The notes below the pieces were generated by a model, which saw nothing but the letters and a program-made list of their open reading frames with translations, had not been told where the DNA came from and ran no database searches. A program made the position numbers and the translations under genes. Shown here piece after piece: positions 47,220 to 59,600 of a DNA stretch of 64,000 nt (position 1 is the stretch's first letter; each line of letters starts with the position of its first letter). This DNA is from Augochlora pura (Eukaryota > Arthropoda > Insecta > Hymenoptera > Halictidae): positions 9,312,831-9,376,830 of the forward strand of contig NC_135779.1 of NCBI RefSeq assembly GCF_028453695.1, in the 5' to 3' direction.

Positions 47220-49669
47220 CTGCAATCGCATCAATTTGCAAATGTAATCGGTGTTTCCGAGTTTTGTCAGTAGAACTCGGGATACCCCGTATGTGTGAGT
47301 GCGCGCGCGTGCTTAGTGAGCAGCAATTTGTAAATATATGATAATGCCATAATGTATACACCATTCCTTTCTAGCATTATTAACAGTGGTGGACTTGCGG
47401 TTTGCTCAATCAATTTCAATCCCGTTTAATTGTAACCAAGTTAGGGGTGGAAAATCGAAGTAGAATAGGACCTACTTGTACGGACTGTCAGGACCGATCA
47501 ATTGCATATTTATCGTTTCTTCCTTTGCGTTCTCCATCTTCCTTCGCTCCTAAATCGTCAACAGAGAAATCAGAATTTAAAATAGTGTGCTCGTAATTAT
47601 TACGCACGTATAGTACAATCGTTTTACAGCGCAAACCCATAAATTACATTATAATCTAATAGGATGTAGTTTAAGAACTATATGCTGCTCTTGGTTTAAG
47701 TGGGAACAATTTTTAACGTGCGTGTACTTCTAATGCATCATTAGTTTTCTACAATAAGATGCCCGCTTATCCAATTACATTACCTCCATTAGCCTGAGGT
47801 CACTGCAAAGTAATTTATCAAAATCATCATAGATCCGTAGATTAATTTTATTCTCATTAACAATGTACTTAAGAACTAGACTGCAGATTTTATGCGTTTT
47901 TGACAGTGATGGTTAAATAAACTGTCACAATATTTATGTTATTTGAAGTTCCTTAAAATTATTGAAAGAAGAAGACAAGAAAATACAGTTTATCGTTAGC
48001 AGCCTCTTCCTCTACAAGAAGATGGCTTCTGCACTTAATGCAACTGGTTAACATGCAGAAAGCTGAAACTTGAGCAAGAGTTACTCAAAACGATCAGATC
48101 TGCTAGGAGCCAATTCGTTACGTTTGTTGGAGCAATTAAAGTAACGTAATCTCCGTTGAAGGGGACGTTTCCTATAGCCTAATCGATCGCGCCCACGAAA
48201 ACGCGATTGGATTCGCTAATCCAAGACGGTGAACCCGTGGACTCTTCCGGCTGGCCTGGTCGTTAAGGATCAGAGAATCGCCCTAGATCTGGACACAGGC
48301 TCGTGCGTTAAGCCTTCTAATCAATTGGCGGATATGGGAGCAACGGCGGCGGTGGAAAAAAATGCCAATTCATCGTTACGAATCTCTTTCTTGTTCTGGT
48401 CGAGATGCGAACGCGACACGACGCATCGCGTCGCAGACTTTAGCACATTCTTTCACGAACTGATTGCTCTTAATTATTGCATTGAGGTCAAATGTAGTTA
48501 ACTTACTGAAGGTTACACGATCTGTATTCTCACTTTTCCGTTGCCAATTGATCCACGGTTGTTCCGCCGAACGAAAAGGTCTCTGCCGCAGTTTGTTACG
48601 TCTGCGAGCACAGACCGCTATTCTGCGGGACTGTCGAGGGCTATCCTCTGATCGATCCAATATACTTCGTCGATTCTAGGTGATCGACAGAACAACAGGG
48701 TACTGCATATATCTTTTTCCGCCGTCGAAAACTAAAGAACATGCGGTTTTTCCAGGAAATTTTAGTTTCCCGTGTTCGAGATCATTAGCCGCGCCGAAAA
48801 TTGTTGAAAAAAAAAACACGAGGAAACAATTATCTAATTAGTCGAGAAATCACGGTGAATGGAAACGGTTAGAACGCTCGACCGGTCTCACGGCTTCAAT
48901 TCGATTGAATAATGATCATCTGCGGAGACACAACCGCTGGAACGAACGCAAACGAACAGCTGTCTCCATGCGGCAATTTGAAGAAAAATGAACCGGCCAA
49001 GCTGTGGCAACCGTTTCTACGATTCTTGTGGCAATAGCGAGCCTATTGATTGCTAACTGTATTGATGTCAATTCTAATAGCCGCAATAATTCCGACGATC
49101 GAATCAGAAGCGCTGCTTTTAGGACAACAAGATAAATATGAAAAAAATTCGAGCAGTTGTCATTCTATTATTTTAAAAAATAAACACTTAAAATTCTGAT
49201 TTCTTGTTAGTGCTGAAACGTATCTCAACAACTTTTTACATTTATAATAAATTTTCTGAATAAAATCTAATGTTCTTAGGCATAACAGATTTGGTGTAGA
49301 TATATACATATATGCTTAATCGGAGAACTCGTGTTTCCGGAAATATCCAGCCTAACGACCAGCGTTTGAATCATTCACACCGCGCCGGATCCTTGACACA
49401 GCCTCGTCTCGCACGACAGACTAAATTCGGAGCTCATTTGTCTATGTCAATGGTGCTTATTATATCGTACAAAGCTCCGTTTAACTCGATGTAACATGGC
49501 CACAACAAGCAGCTTAACAATTCCGTTTGGTCATTGACATTGTGCGCGCCGTTTACTAACGCACGACTAGACGGTACATTTTTACTTTTATTGGTTGCTA
49601 GAAAATATTGTAATCCGATTTCCTAATTCTTTCTAACAACCATTTTTACCGATATGCTCTTCTTCTCAC
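47220..49669. other. Probable 5' intron of transporter A
   Basis: No supported coding exon. A family-C terminus (CTAGACTGCAGATTTTATGC) lies at about 47878. A GC-richer patch around 48180-48680 carries only chance ORFs. Confidence 0.4.
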
Positions 49670-49749
49670 CTCTTATCGCTATAAATCAACGCCGTCTCTT
49701 CCTCAAATGGTGGCTACGCTCGTTGGTTTTCCTCGGTCAGTTTCTTCTC
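49670..49749 (-). other. Candidate upstream exon of transporter A (80 bp)
   Basis: Bounded by a good acceptor (ttcatgtcttgcag) and donor (AAGAG/GTGAGA). Its 3' end is phase 2, as the 47219 exon requires, and the last 14 codons read PPFEEETALIYSDK plus R. That frame is closed by TAG just upstream and has no ATG, so it is either a UTR exon, uses an internal acceptor, or is not an exon. Confidence 0.35.
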
Positions 49750-50579
49750 CTGCAAGACATGAAAATCGTTAGGGGAAATACATAAATTATGGTTCTCTAG
49801 CAATATTAGAATAGATCATAATATAAAATTTCTACAAAGTTTGTATAAAACTCGTATAACTTGTATAAAGCTCCATCAGAAGCAAGAAATTTCTCTCAAC
49901 AGTCACAGTGCCATTAGAAGATATAATTTTAACTTCAAAGTGACACGTTCATGATCTTCTTATATTTTTACTATTTCGTATTTCATTGTTTCTGTCAAAA
50001 AAGCATACAAATTTGCAGTCTAGTAACTAGAAATGACTGCAAGAATAATTTTGAACATCGTAAGAATTGTTTGCATATTTGGTTCTTAATGAACGTTTTT
50101 CGTTCGATATATAGAATATGAAAAGAAATCTCAAATTATATAGGTCATTCAAATGCAACGTGCAAAGCTCTGTATATGTATACCGAATGAAGTCTAGAGG
50201 TAAATCTCTTCTGAGTATTTCGATGGGAGGGCACCCACGAGTATAGTAATCGATCTCCTAATTCTTACTTCCTCGAAGCGAACCAGGGGGACACGTCAAA
50301 CGGCTCATCATCGCGCAAACCCGAAACAATGTCACCGGGAACATATATTTAAGCGTCTGCTAATTTTAGACGTCGAAACAATTCCGCCACCTGGCTTAAA
50401 GAAACACGCGAAGGTATGGTGGAGTCTGTAGATTATTGAGAATTCTAGGCATCTTAATTCCAAGCGACTAAAAAATTTACAGTCATCAATTTGAAACTTA
50501 GAAAATACAAACAAACGAGATTCTTTCTGCTGAAAAATTATACAGAGGAACAGAATTACATGCGTCAAAATTAAACGAC

Positions 50580-51065
50580 AAATAAAATATCTCTACTATC
50601 CTTTAATTAACCCCGATTTTTCTAAGGGTTAATTAAAAAATGATACCGTACAGCATCTTTTTGCAAAATCAATGCTTTTGATTTTTGAGTATCAGAAAAT
50701 TATAATTATGAAATTTTAATCGATTTATCGGTGCACGAAGTGTAAAGTTGAACACTTCGATGTTGCGTAATAAACAAATTATCTCAACATTTAATGAACC
50801 ATCCTAAACTTTCCTCAAGTTACTTAAAGCAATGATGCACGCGGAAAGGATGTTTGCAAAGTCGAAGCATTGTGTTTCAGGATGTCAGAACGTTGTAAGT
50901 TTTAATTGATTCGAGTTCTAATTGATCTGGCCCCTAATTGTTTGATAGGCCTATGAGAGATAGTGTGCGTTCCCTACAGAATCCAGAGTTGCGTAACGAA
51001 TAAAATATCTCGATTTTTAATTAACAGACCCCTATTTTTCTTGGGAGCCGTACAGAGCGCTATTA
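50580..51065. repeat. Diverged tandem-like repeat
   Basis: The segment around 50577-50670 (AATAAAATATCTC, then TTAATTAACCCCGATTTTTC and ACCGTACAG) resembles 50990-51060 (AATAAAATATCTC, TTAATTAACAGACCCCTATT, GCCGTACAG). A weaker copy lies near 50765. Confidence 0.5.
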
Positions 51066-52037
51066 AGATCGATGAGAAGACTGTTATGCAATAACTGAAC
51101 CGCTTGTATATTCCAATTGGCGTGACATCGTATCGGCGACCTGTTACCCATCTTTAAATAATTGTGCCTTATGCTTTCAAGCCTTCCATCGCTCGTGCCC
51201 TCGGTTTCGTATTTGTCGCGCGTATCGTTCGCAATAACCGTGAATGAATTGGCCGAGGTTGCCATTTTTAGACTCGATGGCGTTTCTGTCATACAACAGA
51301 ATGAACGTTCTCTACACGGTTCGAACAATTAAAACCATTTGCAAATAAAAATTCTATTTTACACTCCGACAGAACCATGCAGTTAACTCTACTTGACCGT
51401 CGAAAATTCACGCTGCAAGCGCAGCGTAGATGCAGTCCAGCCTACACTTCACTGAAGCCAAAGAATGCAACAACCTGTTAGATCCACGCTCTTCGCTGGT
51501 AAACACAGAATAATCTTCGCAAAGATGAGAAACTTCGAAGTGAAAATATTACACAAAAGCAACTGTGAAACAATTTCCTGTGAATCTCTAAAGCACCCTG
51601 TACTTCTCATTTCGTAGATTTCACTCTAGTCTGCAGCTTGATCTTCTAACGAGCGCAAATCAAAAACAGATATCAGAGATGTCGAGAAGTTCTTTGGCAT
51701 TGTAACTAAAACTGGAAGACTTTCCATCACAGATAACGAAGTTCTTATAATATTTATTAATTGTTGTTATATTATTATAATTAATATTAATTAATTGTTA
51801 CTACATTATTCATTAATTGTTATAATATTCCTCTTAGGTGTATCTTTCGGTGCGACTGTTCACGTCATGTGATCTCGATTCAAAGGATAATATGAACATT
51901 AATTATTAACTATTTAACATTATAATTGCACTTCAAAGACTTCCTACCGAAAGTAACTGAACGATTACTTTCAACCTCAAGCAATCAATTATATAACCCA
52001 GCCATAATTATCCCAAAATATCTATATTTTGATCAAA

Positions 52038-52545
52038 TCAATTTGTATTCACTGATAAGGTGACAGAATCTCTACTCGACGGAGAAGACCAGGGTGTAAG
52101 TGTCGAATCGATTAAGAGGGAGCGATCTGCGCGATCTATATGATCAAGAAGTCTCCCGAAAAATTGTGACGGACTATACGGAAGAACGTCTAGGTGTTCA
52201 GCAGTGTCTGGACTTACCAGATTAAACACATCCGCTGTCGGGGACACCGAAATTCGTACTGCCAGACAGACGTAACACGGTCCTTAAGAGGGAACTTCCT
52301 AACGCTAATGTTGCCGCAACAGAGGATGTCTAGCGACTGGGCAGCGCTAAACCGTGGAACATTTCAATTTCCAACGAGACACCAGCTCACGTGGTACATA
52401 CAAGTTAGGAGACTACGCCTCTGGTACAGCCATCAACGGAGCTGCACGAGATGTAGAGCCTCTGCGGCTGCAGTGCGTTTAAGACTATGCTTGGGGACGA
52501 AGTGCACCAGTTCAACATCAACGTGGAGCGAGTAAGGTAGGGTTC
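52038..52545. other. GC-richer, coding-like but broken island
   Basis: Long open stretches in several frames on both strands, each interrupted by stops. A decayed transposable element or a non-coding exon are both possible. On the minus strand, a short ATG frame (52231 to 52218) ends at CTG/GTAAGT in phase 2 and would join the 47219 exon as MCLIW-VNNEI. Confidence 0.3.
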
Positions 52546-54769
52546 AGTATCTTTACTTGAACGTTTTTCCAAAAGCGTCGTTGATTGTTCAGTGGGCGGG
52601 ATTGTTGGGCCTTGAAGAAGTCGTTACACTACCCCCTTTTTGATATTAGCTCTCGCAGTGAATGATTTAATCAGATCCGATCTAAAAATTCGTCAATGTT
52701 TGGAGTTGATTAAAAATTTTTCTGCAATATTTTCTTACGTTCTACGCACAATTTAAATGCATAAAGTCTAAAATGAAAATATTACCAGATAGAATGTACT
52801 CATAATTTTATTTTAATATCGTCCGTGAGAATTACAAATCAGCTTGGTAAAATTTGTGATGAAAAGAAATTGTTTCAATAATTTAGTAATCTTCTAATCC
52901 AGTAGAAAATTACTCATGTGTAAATTCACTGACAATCGAATTACGTTAGAGGGAAAAGTTCAAGGAAAAGGAAAAGTTCACGAATATTTGTTCGAATTCT
53001 TGGCTCCTACGACCGATGATTTAACTTGTTTATTCCGTCCAGCAATTTCCGAGGATACCCATAAACCAAGAGTGAGTACGATCATTTGGCAATGGAAGTC
53101 ACACAACCATGAATTAGAGTCAAGTTTGGAGGGAAGTTATCGATTGACCCACAAAGGGAATAACAACCGTGCGAAGGATCTTAAGTTGCAAGTATAGAAG
53201 GTCAACATTTAACAATAAAGTAAGTAGTGAAGAATCCAGAAATCTAAAAAATACGTCTATGTAACGTGATGTTCGCATTATTTATTTGTATTCCACTATA
53301 TTATATTCTACAATTTATTTTTTAGGGTGGATCAAAGGTCCATTAATCCTCAGGCGACGCTGTGTCTAGACTATGTGGAAATCACCCTTGCTGTAGTATA
53401 CAGCTCCGTTTAAAAGTATGTAACTAAAGACTAGGTGAAAACGAAACAAAATTATTTGCAATTGTTTATGCACTTGCTAATGTTGTAAAGTATGACGAGA
53501 AATTCTAACAATATGTTTCTTAAGTTTTTCTTTATTAAGCGTGCTAATTTATTACGAGCTTGAAAAAGTAATTTAAAAAGAAAGGAAATTGCATAAGCGT
53601 GTGCCTATTAGATGAGATTACTGTCCATTAAATTATATTAAAAGAAGCGTCGCTCACGCGTTACAATATTTCTGAATGGAACGTTCTGAATGAAAAATAT
53701 GTGCATTGCATTTCACCTGTCTTGATGAAACGTTCAACTCGTCTGCGATTGATCACCGAGTAAATGATACGTAAGAGATTGTCATCGCTATGTTGTCGTT
53801 CATACAGGTGAAAGGAATCGAGCACACCCCCGCACGAGGATCGGCGAGTAGGTTTAAAAGGGAATATATCGATCGTAACATGCAAGGGATAATACAGTCA
53901 CCTGCGGGCGGATCAATTTCTAGCAGACGCTAATAGTTCTTTCACAGCCATTCCTAACATAATTCTAATTACTCCATTGCCAATTTTTGGTGTTTCATAA
54001 CTTATTTTTCGCGGACATTTAACTTCGTCATTGTTAGACAATTTTTTTGTCAATAGTTCGCTTCTATTATAAACAAAATTAAGATCCTATATGTCACTAA
54101 AAAGTCAACCGTGCTGGAGATCTACATATAAAGTGCTGCGATCATAGATAATTTCAAGTATAATCATGTAAAAATAAACTGCATAGTGGTGTACTATTTT
54201 TCCAGGAACACTTGGTTACTAACAATATTTACAGCCTTGTTCCTCTGTCATACGAAAGTGCTTAAGAAAATTCCAATTCCCTAAACTTCACTAAATATTT
54301 ACAAATATGGTATTAACGATAAACTATATAGAACCGTAGTTCAAGCTTTTCAAAGAAATCACTTCTCTGCAATGAAGACCCGTTCAATAGCACTCAATGT
54401 TACATAATCATCCGTCACCCTATCAACACAAAAACAATAGAACATAAAATCAAAATCTACCATCTTGCAATTTCCACTACAAACAAAATTAAATTTTATC
54501 AGAGAACAAAGTTGAAACAAATGTATTACGACATTATTTACTAACAATTTCATTTGATACATTTTGACACCATTGCAAACAATTCAGGCACACTATTCAA
54601 TAGCTGAGAAACTTTATCTCATTCCATAAGAACATTTTAACCAGAAAGTCTAAAATGTACCAACTATCCTCTACCACATTATTAGATAAAAACAGAAATA
54701 TACACTTGACACTAAATGGTATATTCACTAATCATTTAATCCTCGACATCCTAATAGGGATGTAAACCC
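52546..54769. other. AT-rich spacer, nothing identified
   Basis: Short ORFs only; none has a domain, start context or splice frame that supports a gene. Confidence 0.4.
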
Positions 54770-55200
54770 CAGGCATTGTGCTCGAAAGAAAAGGGTTGTC
54801 GAAACTCCAGCGTTGGATCTACTACCAGGGAGCATGGTTCTATCTGTTTCGTACGACGGTCGATACGCAACTTACGTTCACTGACGAACAAACTGGATGA
54901 ACGCGAAAGGGAGAGGCTCACAGGGTGCGCTAAGCCGAAAAGGAACACGAGGACGCGTGTGCGAGACGCACACACACACGGACGGAGAACCGGTCGACAT
55001 GGGGTCGCTTGCACACGTGCGACTGAAACTGCGTAAACCGCGCTTGGGACTGTCTGCAATGGTAGGGAGGGTGCGCAGGGGATGTTCGAAGTATGCGGGG
55101 GTAGCCACCCCGACTGCGATCCATAAGCCTCTACGAACCGGCGACATCTCATGGCGTTTTCGAGAAAAACGCTACCTCTGACCTCTGACCTCTGCGCTGC
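54770..55200 (-). promoter_or_regulatory. Candidate promoter/first non-coding exon of transporter A
   Basis: A GC-rich patch in AT-rich DNA with a TCAGTC initiator-like sequence near 55025 and a strong minus-strand donor (GTGAAC/GTAAGT, exon end 54876). Its position upstream of copy A fits a 5' UTR exon. No TATA box or expression evidence. Confidence 0.25.
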
Positions 55201-55719
55201 TGATCATAGTTAACCCTATCGCTGCTGCACAGTCTAAAAGTTACCATCTGCGTTTTCTTCAAGAACTAACCCTAACGTAATCGTCCAGTTCAAGAGTTTG
55301 GAACTTACACTCTCTGTATTTTCTTAAAGAATAGAGATCTCCAAGTTGTATTCAGTGCATTAATGAAGTTACACCGTGTCAACTTTCCCTAAAAAGTCTG
55401 AAAAAACGAATTCTGTGCATTTTCTTAAATAGTAGAATTCCTCAAATTGCATTCTATAAATTTCAGAATGTTAGCTTACATTTTTACATTTCTTGCCTGT
55501 TATTGTGAAAGGGTAGAATAATTATTTAATGATGTAGGAGATTATAAATGAGAAATGCATAACTTACCAATATATCTAAGATAATGTTAGGTGTTGAGAA
55601 TGATAAGTTTGGAAAAATGTTCCATTCAGAAGGACCGAGAGGATGTATTTGGATTCAGATGTTCAGGAATCTGGCACAGTCACATTCGAAGTATCTATAT
55701 AAAACATTGAACAGATCGT

Positions 55720-55725
55720 TTTATT
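55720..55725 (-). terminator. Candidate polyadenylation signal of transporter B
   Basis: AATAAA on the minus strand about 700 bp past the stop codon of copy B. Confidence 0.3.
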
Positions 55726-56419
55726 AAAATGGACATAATGGTGATTGGTACTAACTCTAATGTTAAGTCGAAATAGTTTGCGAATGTTCATCCTTTGTCC
55801 ACGGCTAGAAATCATTCCACAAAAAATATGTTCGTAACGGATTGCTATAGACAAACGAAAGACTCGTGTGAGGGATAAAACGGATGTTACAATGTTAGAA
55901 ATTATCATAAATTAACTGAAACGCATTCAGAAAGCAATCGCCACTCGATCAAACTACAATAATGTCTTCGGTGCTTTCTTATCTATGTTATTCCATCAAC
56001 TACTCAACAATCTCACGCGCGCGTCTCTCAATCATTAGTTCTTTCGTCCGCGGTTTGAAAAATAAAATACAGCGGTAACGAACAAATAAAAACAGTTCCT
56101 GGTCAACAGGCGAACTACATCCTATAAAAAGAACGTGCTGATACAGTCCACCAATCACGACACCGCTAGGCGGGTCGTCTTTTCCGTCCCTTCCACACCT
56201 AGATGAGATCATTCGATCTCATATACCATCAACGTATTTATAAAATACATCTCCAAGAAGGGGATCATCCTCGTCCAGCCTCGACCGATCGGTATTCATT
56301 TAGGCGTCGAAACCTCGCGTTCCCACGTTCGGCCATTGTGGCCGAACAACACGGTAGCATCCTCCTTCTTTCTCCTCCCTACTGCCATTCGTTTATGGTC
56401 CTTCATCACAGACCATGCT

Positions 56420-56664
56420 TCAAGAGAAGCTTTGGATGATGTCGCGAAGACTCGTGTACGTTCCTACCACGAAACCCAGGAGGCCAAACAGCACCAAAGA
56501 CATGTTCTTGGCTACCATCACCAGTTTTCCGGTCCTGCCGTAAACGCTCCAGAGAGTGCAGGTCTGGATAATGGCAGGGAAGGCCAATCCGAGACCGGAG
56601 AGACACAGAGCACCAAATAGAGAGATGAACAAGTCAAGTCGGGGTATGGCTATAGCCAGTAGGA
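56420..56664 (-). CDS. Transporter B, last exon
   Basis: Acceptor gctgcttttag. Encodes LLAIAIPRLDLFISLFGALC to LRDIIQSFS and stop. 245 bp. Confidence 0.93.
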
Positions 56665-59600
56665 CTAAAAGCAGCAAGTAAAAACAAAATTAACAAACTA
56701 CTCCTAATAGAAAGAAAAATATTTAGGAACTACAGCAAAATTTGAACTAGAAACTTCTTAAAAATACCAATTAATGATAGTTCCACACAATTAAATATTT
56801 CTCTTACATGTAAGAAGAACAAGGAGAGTCCTCACGACGTACTCCCAGAAGAGTTTATGCGAGTTCTTCTCTAACTTGGGAGCAATATACTCGTTCCAGA
56901 CTATGTCAATGGCCACGTAGCATTGAATGGGATGTGTAAAGAAGATGGCGATAGCCAGGAGAATTTGCACAGCCTTGGCCAAGAGTAAAGGATTGGTTAA
57001 ACTAATTGTGATACTGCCTCCAACTGCAGCGCCATAGCGGATGTAGCCGAAGAATCCCAAAGCTGCGTACAGGACCACTATGAATCCCATACCAGTATTC
57101 AACACTCCAAAGGTCTTAATAAAAGTTTTGGGCTTCTTCATCTCGTTCTCCAGAGGCATGATCTGAAATTAGATGACCTTAAGATCTCCTAAACTCTTAT
57201 CGTATTTTGGACGGCTTATTATTTAGAATTTAAAGTACTCACCACACCAATAGCTTCCAGTGCAAAGAGCACGGTACCAAAGTAAAGCGGAAAGTCCTCG
57301 ACTTTGCCAATTGGCTCACGGTTCTCAAAGGATAGAGGTTCCCTGAAGATGTAGTACAATATTATACCGAAACTGACGAGCGTGATTCCGTTCGCGACGG
57401 TCGAACAGGGAGCCAAGAACTTCAGGTTTCTGATCCAATTGATGAGGATCAAGGGAAGTAGGATCATCAGCATGTACAGCCTCAGGTCGACATTCGGCAA
57501 GTAATCATCCAAAGCCTGGAATTAAAAGGATACTTGTCATTTAATGTGGTGTAAAAATATAGCAAAATATTATACAAGCTAAAATTGATGTGTAATTGAA
57601 TCTTTATCGACTTCGTGTAAAGATTATGTGTTTACATTGGCGCGATAACACGCCATCGATCCCTTCCTCGACGCACGTGCAGCGGAGATCCAATCATTTC
57701 CCCACGTGCCATTTAACACGCTTATTTGCCGAACGATATAAACCCGTAGTTTGAATTAATTTCATAGCTATCATGTAGTTAATTACAGTAGCTACAAGAA
57801 GTCACATTTTAAGGAAGATTGCATAACCGCGCATTAAAGTCACGCATTTTAAATTTATGGATTCTACGTAGAACAGGTGCCAACTTGGAACTGCACGGTC
57901 GCAGCCATAAACTTTCTATGGTTTATCGTGGTGCGTAAATCAACCGTTATCGTATCGATGCAAATCGGCTGTCGTCATCGCGAAATGCCGCGCAAACAAT
58001 AGTGATCGTCATTACAGCCTGGGATTGCTGATATCGATGGATTCAAGGACAACCGGAAACGTGCCCAGACGCAGCCTAACGTGTACTATTTTCGCGATCT
58101 CGTTGCGTTCAGCCTTCGTCTTTACGTAAGCCGATGACGGTGACGTAACCGTTAACGCACGCATTCTTTTTTTTTTATTCGCCCATTCCCATTCGCACGA
58201 ATTTCTCTATGTTCCACGGAAGAGAGAACCATTCCGCAGCAAATCGTTGCATAACTGATCAACACAAAGACGCGCTTCATATAGTAATTAGCGAAGCGGA
58301 AATACGAATTGCTTTCCTACGGTGGTGGACCCACTTAGAGAATTATCTTGGCACCCGCACCCGTACGTCCGCGTCGCGTCATGCCGAATGCTGCAACACC
58401 GTGATTTCGTTAATTGCGTTGAGCACACTGGATCATGTAATGCATTTCAATCGATGCAATTCCGACGGCATTATGCTGATTAAGCGGTCCGCTCTCGGGA
58501 TTGTCGACAGCGCGTCTTGCGGAACGTGAGAATTTACGTAACCGTGTTTCTGTTAGATGCTAAATCTATCCTTGCGTACGACGGACAATTACGGCGCTAC
58601 ATAGAGAAAATTAATCAGACTCGGTGCGCGACGCTGTAATCGATACACGTGCGAATCTATCGATCGTAGAATCGTTAATGTAGAACATTATATCAATGGA
58701 AAGTAGGTCGCTGAACGTAATAATACGTCGTTAAGAGTGCTGCTGAAGTATATAACGGGATGGTTCAATACAAATAGTAGCACATGGGTCGTAATAACAT
58801 GTCGAAACTCCTAACAATTTCACGAATGCAGAGGTATGTAACGCGATGGTCGCTTATAATAACGTAATATTACGCCAGTCGTGCATTGAACGACGGATCA
58901 ATTCGTTCGCGCGTTGAACTGCGAATTAATTCAGTTGTGCATTGAACCCCGAATCAAGTCAGACGTAATATTACGTCGGGTATTACTCCTTATTGTGACA
59001 ACAATGTCATCAACATATAATCGTCCTAACCGATGTACAGATTTCACATGAAGATGACGTTTCCTCATCAGTATAACTGGAAGAGATCGCAGGTCGAGGA
59101 ATTTATATGAAATTACGCTGTGAGTTTCGCACACGGCCGGCTAATCACCGTGATGACTAACAAAGCGAGTTTCATCGGACAACAGGAATCGGATAACGCC
59201 AACTAGGTGTAATAGTTGAGTCGCCAGCCAGTCTCGCATAAGGTCTGCGTCGTCGTTAAAGACAACCAGAAAAAGAAACTTGTACTTCGGCAATGCGAAT
59301 CGCCTTAAGGCGTTCTATTTTCACTCGATCAGGCGTTTTCATTCTAGTTTAACAATCGCGATTCGTCTTCTCTCAAGATTAATAGCGCGTTACGACATAA
59401 TTTCATTAAAACTTAACCGAGAAAACTTGACATCTATAAACGAACGTCTAAATTTTGGGATCCTATATCCTGTGTCTCAGAGTCAAGCACCTAGGGCCCG
59501 TATCACCGCGAAACCGGTTGAGTCTCGATCGAATGGATACATTCGGAAAAATTAGCCACGAACTGTAGAGTTTTTGTGCCTGGTAGAAAATTGCACCTTA

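Noticed and set aside
52916..53197. 93-codon plus-strand open frame
   Set aside because: Plausible composition at first glance, but no domain, no splice-linked neighbour and an AT-rich setting.
54751..55152. 133-codon minus-strand open frame rich in Ser/Cys/Pro
   Set aside because: Looks like a GC-rich promoter or UTR read through; no family match. Kept only as a regulatory candidate.
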